Origin: Diplolepis rosae
Taxonomy: Eukaryota > Arthropoda > Insecta > Hymenoptera > Diplolepididae
NCBI GenBank assembly: GCA_030998225.1
Contig: JAPYXD010000686.1
Coordinates: 4,092,001-4,156,000 of the forward strand
Reading direction: 5' to 3'
DNA length: 64,000 bases
Made by a program: the position numbers and the translations under genes. How positions within the stretch are numbered: position 1 is the stretch's first letter; every line of letters starts with the position of its first letter. Under the pieces are notes generated by a model. It searched no databases, was not told the DNA's origin, and was given only the letters and a program-made list of their open reading frames with translations. Positions 46,591-55,617 of the stretch are shown one piece after another.

Positions 46591-48540
46591 GCGCTCGAAA
46601 ACTCGAAAAAGTCATTGGACACGTTGTGACGTCACGAGTAAAAACTGAAAGTCCGAAATCGCATAAATAAAAAATATAATGTTATAGAACTGTTAAAATC
46701 AAATCGAGGTTGTATTAGAAATTTTTTTGTAAAGTTCATACTTTTGACAATAAAAAATAAAATCAACAGATTTTTTACACTAGAAAAACCGTGCTTTTGA
46801 ATGCACAACTTGACGAAAATTGGTTAAGTTATTAGTGAAATTAATAGTTTTTGGTGTCAATCTACTCGTGATGCTTCAGCAATGCCTCCACGCTAATTAA
46901 ATTGGTAAAAAATTTATAATTTATTAATAATATTTTAATTGAAAGTTAAAACCATGTTTTTCCCTCTTCCAAGAGGAATAACTTTCGGACTGTTAGTGCT
47001 ATAAAAAACTTTGAGCGACAAAGTTGTTCCTTAATAAATGAGGCAACTTTTAGGAGGTTTGGAAATCAATCAACAAAAAATCAAGTAGTTAAAAGGCGAT
47101 GTGAAACTGTGAACGCTCGGCACGCGCATGACCGAATCGCACTCAGATTCAACAGTCTTATGTGCCATCGTCGATAAAATATTCTTTTTATTGGTGAACA
47201 ATGAAAAATAATCTTAAAAAAATAATATTTATATTTCAAACTGAATTTATATCAGGTTAGATACATTTTTAAAATTTACAGTAAAACAACCGTTGCCGTT
47301 TTTTAACACAATCTTTTAATTTTTAGGTGTCAACAGTTTCTTGAATTTTTTGACTGACGAGACATTGAATAAATTATTGAAAAACTGTTGTCCATTATTA
47401 CTTAGATACTTTGTCAAGGCTTTAACGTCGGTTATTTTTTCATTGCTTATTCCAACCGAAACAGCCAATGGTCTATTCAACATATCATTGAAAGCAATCA
47501 TTGAATCCAGAACATGGGTTTTCGGTTTTTCGTTATAGCCATAAAACAAATCTATTTGTCTATTTGGAAAATATTTTATTTTCACTCTTTTTTGTACAAA
47601 AAAAATCCAGATACGTGCAAATTTTAGGTAAAAATACAAGTTCCTTAACAGACAATATGCACGCTTTCGATTGTCTGTGGTGAAATATTTCTCTATTCAT
47701 AATAATGATCTTACATAAACAAAAGACGCATGAATATTGTTCGCTAAGACAGATGAATTAGCATTGTATATAAAGTTTATTAGTCGTTTTACTGTAATTT
47801 TTAAAGATGTATGAAAAAAATGTATATAACCTAATGTAAATTAAGTTTGGAATATAAATATTATTTTTTCATGATTATTTTTCATTGTTCACCAATAAAA
47901 AGAATATTTTATCGACGATGGCACATAAGACTGTTGAATCTGAGTGCGATTCGCTCATGCGCGTGCCGAGCGTTCACAGTTTCACATCGCCTTTTAACTA
48001 TTTGATTTTTTGTTGATTGATTTCCAAACCTCCTAAAAGTTGCCTCATTTATTAAGGAACAACTTTGTCGCTGAAAGTTTTTCATAGCACTAACAGTCCG
48101 AAAATTATTCCTCTTGGAAGAGGGAAAAACATGGTTTTAACTTTCAATTAAAATATTATTAATAAATTATAATTTTTTTACCAATTTAATTAGCGTGGAG
48201 GCATCGCTGAAGTATCACGAGTAGATTGACACCAAAAACTATTAATTTCACTAATAACTTAACCAATTTTCGTCAAGTTGTGCATTCAAAAGCACGGTTT
48301 TTCTAGTGTAAAAAATCTGTTGATTTTATTTTTTATTGTCAAAAGTATGAACTTTACAAAAAAGTTTCTAATACAACCTCGATTTGATTTTAAGAGTTCT
48401 ATAACATTATATTTTTTATTTATGTGATTTCGGACTTTCAGTTTTTACTCGTGACGCCACAACGTGTCTAATGGCTTTTTCGAGTTTTCGAGCGCTCGAC
48501 CGATTATTGCATCCTGCCGCTCAATTGTGACTTCCTGAGT
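46545..48540. repeat. inner inverted repeat, about 690-bp arms
   Basis: Left arm AATTGAGCGGC(C/A)GGATGCAATAATC... (46562 onward) to about 47238; right arm is the complement from 47851 to 48540. Arms differ only by scattered substitutions. The spacer (47239-47850, 610 bp) holds a minus ORF of 107 codons (47639-47316; NRQIDLFYGYNEKPKTHVLD) of unknown family, which might be the remnant of an encoded protein. Confidence 0.85.
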
Positions 48541-49511
48541 TATCATTTCTGAACCCTAAAGCCAATTATTAACAACAACATTGTATACAATTTTTATCTA
48601 CTATCACCATGTAATTAGGAATGTGGATTTTTAACCTTAATTTCTTATTTTTTTTAAATCAAATATTTTCCACTTAATTTTTTAATTGATATAGTTGATT
48701 CACGTACTATAACATTTTTTAAAACTATTTCATTCGAAATAAATATTTTATATTTGTATTTTATATAAGACAAATCATAGTCTAATTTCGTATGCAAATT
48801 TAGATGTAATTTCATTTTTTTTGAATATTGAAACCTTTTATTCACTGTTTTATAATGAAATTTATATTTATTTATTTATTTAAATTTATATATTTATATA
48901 TTAATTTATTTATTTGAATGTAATTTTTTTCAATGTTGCCTTATGCAAGAGAAGAAACGCTACTGTATAATTTCGAGTGTATAATTAGATATAATTTATG
49001 TATTACTTGAGTATTTTAGTATTTTATTTTTTAAACTCCAATATCATACATATTTTATCATTCCTTAATATAAAATATTCTCTACATAATTTTCTAATTG
49101 AACTATTAGATTTGCATAGCTGAAAAATATTGAAATTGATATTTTGTTTTGAAACTTTGAAAATTTATTGAATTTAAATTTCAATAGAAAATAATTTTTT
49201 GAGTTTTTAAATCAACCTAAAATTCAAAATAAAATGTTTAGATATTCATTATAGGTAAACGTTTTTAAAAATATCAAAGAAAGAAAGGTAATATCTTAAG
49301 TGATATATTTAGTGATTTTAAATTTGTCGTCTGCTTCGCGCCACTTTGGCACGAAGTCGACAGAAACATAATTTTCGATCTTGGCTCAACAGACGAGAGC
49401 GTGAAATCGAAGCGAGGAAGTGGGGACACACCGACACGGCGCGCTTGATTGTGTGTGCTCCCACATGGGAGCGTGGTGGGGGCCGCCATCTCCCACGATC
49501 TGGGATCACTG

Positions 49512-49800
49512 GGTCGGTGTTCAATCTGCAACGCGGAGAGAAATTCCCTAAATTCGTTGCTGGTGAACTGGCGTCCGTTATCGGTCACGATGACATCTGG
49601 GCATCCATGCCGAAGGCAAATCTGGATTCTCACGGCTTCTGTGACCGCTTCTCCGGTGGCCTTTTTTAACGGGCGCAATTCGATCCATTTGGTGAAACGG
49701 TCTTGCAGTACAAGGAACCAAGTGTGTGCAGCTGTAGATCTTGGTAGTGGCTCCAACAAGCCTGTTGAAATCATCTGCCATGGTTGATCTACGTGGGTGG
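49512..49800 (-). pseudogene. Gypsy B integrase, N-terminal half of core
   Basis: WFLVLQDRFTKWIELRPLKK (first catalytic Asp), CPDVIVTDNGRQFTSNEFRE (second Asp), ALQIEHR, then the insertion. Upstream, up to 49960, RLARQYYWPGMLR and YVRTCASCQKHK are the zinc-finger end, followed by a stop near 49828. Removing the insertion and one duplication copy keeps frame with 45513. Confidence 0.85.
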
Positions 49801-50137
49801 CGTGCAGATTTCCGGCTGCGGCTTGTTACTGCACTTTGTGTTTTTGGCAGCTGGCGCAGGTTCGCACATATTTAGCGACCATTCTTAACATCCCTGGCCA
49901 ATAATACTGACGAGCCAGGCGGACTAGGGTTTTGGCGAGCTCTAGATAACCTGCCGTTGATTGGTCGTGTGCCTCCCTAAGGATGTTTGCTTGTTCAGCT
50001 CGGGGTATGTATACCTTCCACTGATCACCTGGATAGGTATCGTTGAAATTTAGAGTATGGAGGATATGTCGGTATAATTTTCCGTCTCTAACGATGTACT
50101 CTGGATGAGCTGCTGGGTCTTCTTCGACGACCCTTTT

Positions 50138-50530
50138 TCAGCGGTGATACCAGTCTTTCTGGTTCAAAATTTCGCAGATTGGTATCGGTTGACGAGACAA
50201 GGTGTCGTCTAGTAAATTGTCGCTACCTCTTCGGTATTTTATGGTGAAATCCCATTGGTTGAGCTCCATTGCCCATCGATCGAGGCGGCTGGACGGGTTG
50301 TCCATCTGTCCCAACCATTTAAGCGACAAATGGTCTGTCAGGACAGTGAAACGGTATCCTTCGAAGTAATCCCGCATCTTCCATATGCCCCATTTCACTG
50401 CTGAAAATTCCAGCTCCGTTGCCGAATAGTTTCGCTCGGTCATTGTTAGGGAGCGACTGGCGCAGGCGATGATTACTAAGATTTCTCTTAGTTCGTTTAG
50501 CCCTTCCTCCATCCGCGCAAGGTCCTTTTT
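50138..50530 (-). pseudogene. Gypsy B RNase H
   Basis: IIACASRSLTMTERNYSATE, LEFSAVKWGIWKMRDYF, FTVLTDHLSLKWL and KYRRGSDNLLDDTLSR give the standard Gypsy RNase H. The usual Glu-rich 'EKE' helix is altered (ELEFSAVKW). Everything between the gag start and this domain (protease and RT) is missing. Confidence 0.85.
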
Positions 50531-50539
50531 CCCTGGGCT

Positions 50540-50687
50540 TTTCTGCGAAAAGGTCTTGGTGCTGTCGGGCAAATAACGCCATCAGGTGTCTAAGCACAGC
50601 CAGGGAGCTGCTGGTGTCCAGTTCATACTTTTCTAACTCATAGATGAGTTGTTCTTTGGTAAGACGGTATATCCAAGAGACCGCCAT
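50540..50687 (-). pseudogene. Gypsy B gag start
   Basis: WIYRLTKEQLIYELEKYELD then LRHLMALFARQHQDLF, a helical N-terminus used by arthropod Gypsy gag proteins. Joined abruptly near 50540 to the segment leading to RNase H, so a deletion of several kilobases took out the rest of gag, protease and RT. Confidence 0.65.
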
Positions 50688-50755
50688 GTTCTCTTTTCCT
50701 TGATCTTTCGTGCTGGTATTCTCTCTTCAATGAAGGTTTGGTATGTCGTGTCAGA

Positions 50756-50926
50756 GCGGTGTCTCTTGAATAAGAGCGGTGTTTTCTCTAACGAGAGCGG
50801 TGTTTTCTTTAACGAGAGTGGTGTTTTCTTTAACGAGAACGGTGTTTTCTCTAACGAGAGCGGTGTCTCTCCAGCGAGAGCAGTGTCTCTCAAACGAGAG
50901 CGGTGTCTCTTAATCAAGAGCGACAT
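50756..50926. repeat. 21-bp tandem mini-hairpins, 8 copies
   Basis: Unit GCGGTGTTTTCTCTAACGAGA, each holding a TCTC-TAAC-GAGA stem-loop. Copies vary in the stem bases in a paired fashion (for example CTCTTGAATAAGAG). In the minus frame it encodes TPLSLEK/TPLSLKK heptapeptide repeats directly before the Gypsy B gag start. Confidence 0.85.
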
Positions 50927-51059
50927 CTTTTCGATGTTGTCTCTGTGGTATCAGACGACTAACTGTCCCATTTGGACGGTCGCTCGGAATCCATCGGTCG
51001 ACGCTCAATGCGGCTGAACCAAGAAAACACGTGTCGTAGGGTCTCACCCAAAGATGTCT

Positions 51060-51270
51060 GCGTGAGGCTCAGTCAGGGGAACCTGACGCTGAGCCCCCAC
51101 GCATGTCGAAAACCGGCCATGGGGGAATCCATCGATCCGTCTTCGACGCGGCATCTCCGGGTGATCGGTGGGTGTCGACATGGCTAGACTGAGCAGCCCC
51201 CAGTCAGGGGAACCTGACACTGGGCCCTCATCTATTTCGACAACCGGCCATGGGGGAACCTATCGGTCGG
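51060..51270. repeat. two structured units in Gypsy B leader/LTR
   Basis: CTCAGTCAGGGGAACCTGAC (51068) and CAGTCAGGGGAACCTGACAC (51203) start two units 135-140 bp apart. Each has the hairpin CTCAG(T)...CTGAG and a following CCGGCCATGGGGGAA. The same design is seen at 25547-25800. Confidence 0.75.
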
Positions 51271-51979
51271 TGTTCTCACTCACTTTTAAATACATTTCAC
51301 ACTCTGGAAGCAGGACTCGACGAGTATCTCCGAGCAGCCTGTTACACCCTTTGCTGCTGACAACAGGACAGATGGAACCGATATATCGGGATGTCCAAAA
51401 CCAGTCTTCTGCACTTGTCTTTCCGCTCCTCGGGCCCAAGGTCAACATTGAAGATCTGGCTCAGGAAGCGGCCACGATGGTCTTGTGTAAAAATAAAACA
51501 CTCAGGGTATGCTTGGACATTTCTCTGCTGGTCAAGACCGACCACATTCTGTATCAACTACATTCGGTACCGGTAGTCCAGTCTATCATGAGAAATAGTT
51601 CGGGATGAGCATATGTCTGCACCGAATTCTCTCATTTGGCACTCACATCACTTGTCTCTCACATCGTAACGGACTTACCTTCTGATGAAGGAAAGGGAAA
51701 TAGACCAATGCAAAAACTAACCTGTGCACGAAACATCAACTTATGGATCCTGTGGAAGCTTTCTGTTCAACAATCCTACGTCTGAGTCCTTCCAACCATG
51801 TGAAGTTCAAGTGTCCTACAAGAAGCGTCTTTACTTTAAGCTCCTGGATAAATTGGGTGGCTGGATGTATTCTGTCCTGACGAAAACTGCGGTCGAATTC
51901 ACTTGTCTTGACAGAAGGAACTTTAGAATGCAGCTAAGCGGAGTGGGAATCGTGCATATTGCCCCAGGATGCTATTTAA
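51271..51979. other. unclassified sequence before the piggyBac
   Basis: A plus ORF at 51168-51608 and frames to 52023 have mixed composition and no recognised domain. It may be the remainder of the Gypsy B LTR. Confidence 0.35.
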
Positions 51980-52035
51980 CCCGTTCAGGGCACATTTTTC
52001 TGCTGCACCTACTCCAGCTATGAAAGTGCCTATAA

Positions 52036-52280
52036 GGGTTTTTGGGGTCGCTGATTACGAATCTGAAGTAAGATTTTCAAAATTCAACATGGCGGATTCA
52101 ATATGGCGGACAAAATTTTTAAAAATTAGCGTATAAACGTTATAATTTGTATATATGGGTTTTTAGGGCGCTGATTGCGAATCTGAAGTCAGATTTTTTA
52201 GTTTCAATGTGTTGTATTCAATATGACACTCAAAACATTCAAAATTAGCAAACAAACGGGAATTGTAGAGTTTCTGATCA
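52036..52280. repeat. 122-bp tandem repeat, 2 copies
   Basis: GGGTTTTT(G/A)GGG(T)CGCTGATT(A/G)CGAATCTGAAGT recurs at about 52036 and 52158. Located just inside the left end of the piggyBac element. Confidence 0.75.
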
Positions 52281-52417
52281 CAGATCTGATCTCAAATTTC
52301 GAAAATCAAGAATATGAATCTAAGTAGGGAATGAAAATTTTGAAAATTCTACCAACAGAATATTTGAGCCATATTTTTATCTAATTTTAGTTTCACTGAA
52401 TATGAATTTAGCATTTA

Positions 52418-53602
52418 TCACCATATAGATTGCGATAATTTCTTATTTATGGTATTCAACAAAGCAGTTTTTTTAGCATTGATGCATAAAGTTACATTAC
52501 ATGTTGTGCGATAAAATTGTGATCGAAGTCTATTGGTTTTAGTACTACAAAGGGAACAATTTTTGGAGCTATCCTCATACATACCAGGCAAATGTTTCTG
52601 TACTGGCGTTCTGACACTTTCAGGTGTTTTAACTTTTTTTGTAGCAGAGATACTATGTATATTTGTACATGGTCTTCCCCGTTTCTTTTGGCAATTTATT
52701 CCTATGAGCTCATCTACAACTGATAATCGAAAGTCTTTTAATTTTAAATCTTTATTGGGATTGAGTAATTTGAAAATTATAAAAGAATTGACAAGAGTTA
52801 CATCTATGACGTGCCACAGTAAACGGCGCCACCACTTTTTTCTTTTTCTTGTTATTTCATATAATGATTTCATCTGATCTGACTTGTCAACACGTCCCAT
52901 AAAACCATTATAATCCTTCGCCATTTGAGGGCAAGCTATAGCCTTGAGTGAACCATCTTTTTGTCTTCTCTCTACCTCAGACAAAGCAGATGGATAATGA
53001 AAATTTGATAAAAATTAAACTGGTTTTTTGTCTACCCATTTCAACCATCTGATCCCCTCATATGACGTACGGTATCCTCCCATCTTCATGTCTTTCTCTT
53101 TTCCTTGATTTTTAGGAAGACCTTTTCTGTTCTTCCTAATTGTTCCACAGGCTGAAATTCCATCTTTCAATAAAGTAATCATCAAATCATTACTTGTGAA
53201 GTAATTGTCGAAATAGATATGGTAATTTTCATTTTTCAAAGTTTGAGATAAATCCTTGATAACTCTCTCCCCTAAATTTTTCTCAGCAACATTAGCAATT
53301 CTCCCTGTGTAAATTTGGAATTCGCATACATAGCCATTCATGTCTGATCTCACCCATACCTTATATCTTCGTTTTATCAGTTTCTGAGGCATGTATTGTT
53401 TCATAGTACTACCTTTGAATTTTACCATGCTCACATCTATGGGTTGCTCTCTGATTGGACCATAATAATGCAGATAAGTTTCAGAAATTTTTTCAATGAA
53501 TGGCCTTATTGCGTACAATTTGTCGAAATTAGCGTCTCCTTTTTTAGATTCTTCAGTCTGATCATTCAAATGTCTGCTATTATATTGACCCAAAATTCAT
53601 AG
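52418..53602 (-). pseudogene. piggyBac transposase (catalytic part), one stop
   Basis: The three catalytic aspartates are present: IDVSMVKFKGS (about 53425), FDNYFTSNDL (53190) and MGRVDKSDQM (52895). The C-terminal Cys-rich finger CSLCSTKTNRLRS...TTCNVTLC follows (about 52555). A TAA at 53015-53017 sits after KPV, and the frame continues FLSNFHYPSALSEVE, so it is a single nonsense change. The first part of the protein is missing at 53602, where an inverted Penelope unit begins; the last few bases are shared with the opposite arm. Confidence 0.85.
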
Positions 53603-53706
53603 AATTTTTTTCATTTCTCATTATTTTGGCATAGGGTCAGATTTCTTTTATTTTCTTTTATTAAGATTTTCACTATTAGATAAAAAAATACTCGAGGAAA
53701 AACCAA

Positions 53707-53747
53707 GGCAAACGTTTTGGCCACATATGGGGGCCCTCTTCAGTGCC
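53707..53747 (-). ncRNA. hammerhead ribozyme copy 1, core mutated
   Basis: Minus strand GGCACTGAAGAGGGCC...GGCCAAAACGTTTGCC. CUGAAGA is intact, but GAAA reads AAAA, losing the invariant G12, so cleavage would be expected to fail. Confidence 0.65.
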
Positions 53748-54000
53748 ATAAATTCAAAGATTAATTCAAAATTTCTATAAAACGGAGATAATTAAAATAC
53801 GGATTATCATAACATTGAAAAACTTATCTCATAGCTTGCAATTCAAAATGAAGTAGTCCAGTATGCAGCATCACGAATTGAAAAAATATTTAGAGTTCCT
53901 TTTGAATTGCAAGCTATGAGATAAGTTTTTCAACTTTATGATAATCCTTATTTTAATTATCTCCGTTTTACAGAAATTTTGAATTAATCTTTGAATTTAT

Positions 54001-54041
54001 GGCACTGAAGAGGGCCCCCATATGTGGCCGAAACGTTTGCC
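54001..54041 (+). ncRNA. hammerhead ribozyme copy 2
   Basis: GGCA (stem I) - CTGAAGA - stem II GGGCC/GGCC (one bulged G) - GAA - ACGT (short self-complementary stem III) - T - TGCC (stem I). All invariant core bases are present. This is the minimal type I form, which in Penelope-like elements is thought to act as a dimer because stem III is so short. Confidence 0.7.
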
Positions 54042-54180
54042 TTGCTTTCTTTTTGAGTTTTTTTACATCTAATAGTGAAAATTTCAATCGAAGAAAATAA
54101 AAAGAATCTGTGCCTATGCCAAAATAATGAGAAATGAAAAAAATTCTATGAATTTTGGGTCAATATAATAGCAGGCATGT

Positions 54181-54912
54181 TATCAAACATGTCACTTTAA
54201 AATTTTTAAATGGCACATTTAGTATAAAGGTTGAATATATCATAGTTCTGACCATTTTCAGAACAAATTAAATTTAATATTACTTTTTAAAATGTGATAC
54301 TTGATATCACAAATACTAAAATTGCATTTTTGTTATTTTTCAAAGATAAATGTATTATTTTTCCAAACATCTCAGAATAAATCTGAATGCAGTAATAAAC
54401 AACTTTCAATTTTTTAAATTTATTTCTTAACATACTCAAATAATATTGAGTAAAACTACATGTATAGATATTATAATAATTTATGTTTTTGTAGTGCCTT
54501 GCTTGCAAATTCAATGTTAAATGGATTGTCCGCGAAGCTGATATAAAAAATCGTTTCTTGAAAATTACACGCCTCCGTCCACTCGTGAAAATCACCATAA
54601 ACGTCTCGAATTTCTTAACTAGGTATAGGACAATAGTCTTCTTCAAGGAGGAAAAGAACCTCTCAGGATTGCTTATATAAAAAAAATTTCGGTCAGCAAA
54701 GCCACATGTCTCGAGTCGGTTTTGAAAACAGTTCAGATCATTCTGTGAGAGACTCCGGGAATAAAGTCTTCACGAAAATTTTTTAAAAATGTAAACCTTG
54801 TTCGCGTTTTGCCATTGATAACCAATTTGGCATCCTTCTTTAATAATAAAATTTTTTCAAATTGCGGTTGGTTCCTGTGCAAATTTTTTTATGTTTTCCG
54901 GTTTTTTATTCA
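54181..54912. other. unclassified interior of the piggyBac
   Basis: AT-rich, with a minus ORF of 119 codons (54646-54287) of no recognised family. The missing N-terminal piggyBac coding sequence would be expected here but was not identified. Confidence 0.35.
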
Positions 54913-55207
54913 CAGTGAACTCTAAATATTTTTTCAATTGGTGATGCTGCATACTGGACTACTTCATTTTGAATTGCAAGCTATGAGATAAGTTTTTCAA
55001 TTTTATGATAATCCTTATTTTAATTATCCGTTTTACAGAAATTTTGAATTAATCTTTGAATTTATGGCACTGAAGAGGGCCCCCATATGTGGCCGAAACG
55101 TTTGCCTTGCTTTCTTTTTGAGTATTTTTACATCTAATAGTGAAAATTTTAATCGAAGAAAATAAAAAGAATCTGACCCTATGCCAAAATAACGAGAAAT
55201 GAAAAGT
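54913..55207 (+). repeat. third Penelope repeat unit
   Basis: From GAACTCTAAATATTTTTTCA to TAACGAGAAATGAAAA. Same unit and orientation as 53907-54178; more complete at its left end (GATGCTGCATACTGGACTAC). Confidence 0.85.
55066..55106 (+). ncRNA. hammerhead ribozyme copy 3
   Basis: Same 41-nt sequence as copy 2: GGCA-CTGAAGA-stem II-GAAA-CGTT-TGCC. Core intact. Confidence 0.7.
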
Positions 55208-55617
55208 ATTTTCAGCTGAGAAACCTATTCCCTATGCATCTAGTGTTTGACGAGAAAAGATTAGAGCGACCTAGAGCTCAAACTATTGAAGCTGTAAAGA
55301 GAAAACTGAGAAAAAATAGGGTGCCACTATAGTGGCTTCTGCCCCTGAAAGGGTTAAAGATCAGCGGATTGAACCTATTATCACCAGGTTCAAAAGGCCA
55401 AGTGTCATTGGCCACCTACGGGCCGTTTCTCCACTCAAACCTATCCAAGTTGACGCCATCCTTGCTTTAGAATAAGTAGCTCACAGCGCCATCGGCGACT
55501 CTAAAGTTACCGCCTGAAGACACCCCAGCTAAAGAAAACAAGTATAATGAGACGGATGAGATAATAATATTTTTTTATAATAATATAATACTATATAATA
55601 TATATTTTTGTTGTCAA

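Larger units (their letters stand above)
45514..49511. mobile_element. 4.0-kb element with 320-bp TIRs and 8-bp TSD
   Basis: Inserted in the Gypsy B integrase. Ends CAGTGATCCCAGATCGTGGG (45514) and its complement (ending 49511) start arms of about 320 bp (45514-45834 and 49192-49511), nearly identical. Perfect duplication GGTCGGTG at 45506-45513 and 49512-49519. 8-bp duplications with CA-G termini fit hAT or P superfamilies. Inside is a second inverted repeat (46545-47238 and 47851-48540). No recognisable transposase, so it is non-autonomous. Confidence 0.9.
44494..51270 (-). mobile_element. Gypsy LTR retrotransposon B, deleted and split
   Basis: Minus-strand order: hairpin-rich 5' leader or LTR (51270-50700), gag start (50687), a large internal deletion, RNase H (50530-50138), integrase zinc finger (about 49960-49820), integrase core (49800-49512), 4.0-kb foreign insertion (45514-49511), rest of integrase (45513-44780), tail, then TGTTACGTCCCGAGC at 44494, which looks like the start of the 3' LTR (the solo LTR at 56882 starts TGTCACGTCCCGCG). 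A different lineage from Gypsy A. Confidence 0.8.
53569..54178. repeat. head-to-head pair of Penelope repeat units
   Basis: 53582-53890 (minus-oriented) and 53907-54178 (plus-oriented) form a near-perfect inverted pair; the symmetry runs on into the piggyBac ORF at 53569. The unit contains TGAATTGCAAGCTATGAGAT and a hammerhead segment. A third unit in plus orientation is at 54913-55207. Confidence 0.85.
51980..55353 (-). mobile_element. piggyBac element bounded by TTAA
   Basis: Left end TTAA then CCCGTTCAGGGCACA (51976-51994); right end TGCCCCTGAAAGGG then TTAA (55340-55357). The two ends are inverted copies with small differences, flanked by the TTAA duplication that piggyBac elements make. 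An internal palindrome GCCACTATAGTGGC lies next to the right end. It carries a transposase ORF on the minus strand. Penelope repeat units (53582-54178, 54913-55207) have been inserted, and the N-terminal coding part is not recognisable. Confidence 0.85.

Noticed and set aside
51666..51700. CTGATGA...GAAA possible hammerhead
   Set aside because: The bases between the two core segments (AGGAAAGG) cannot form a stem II.
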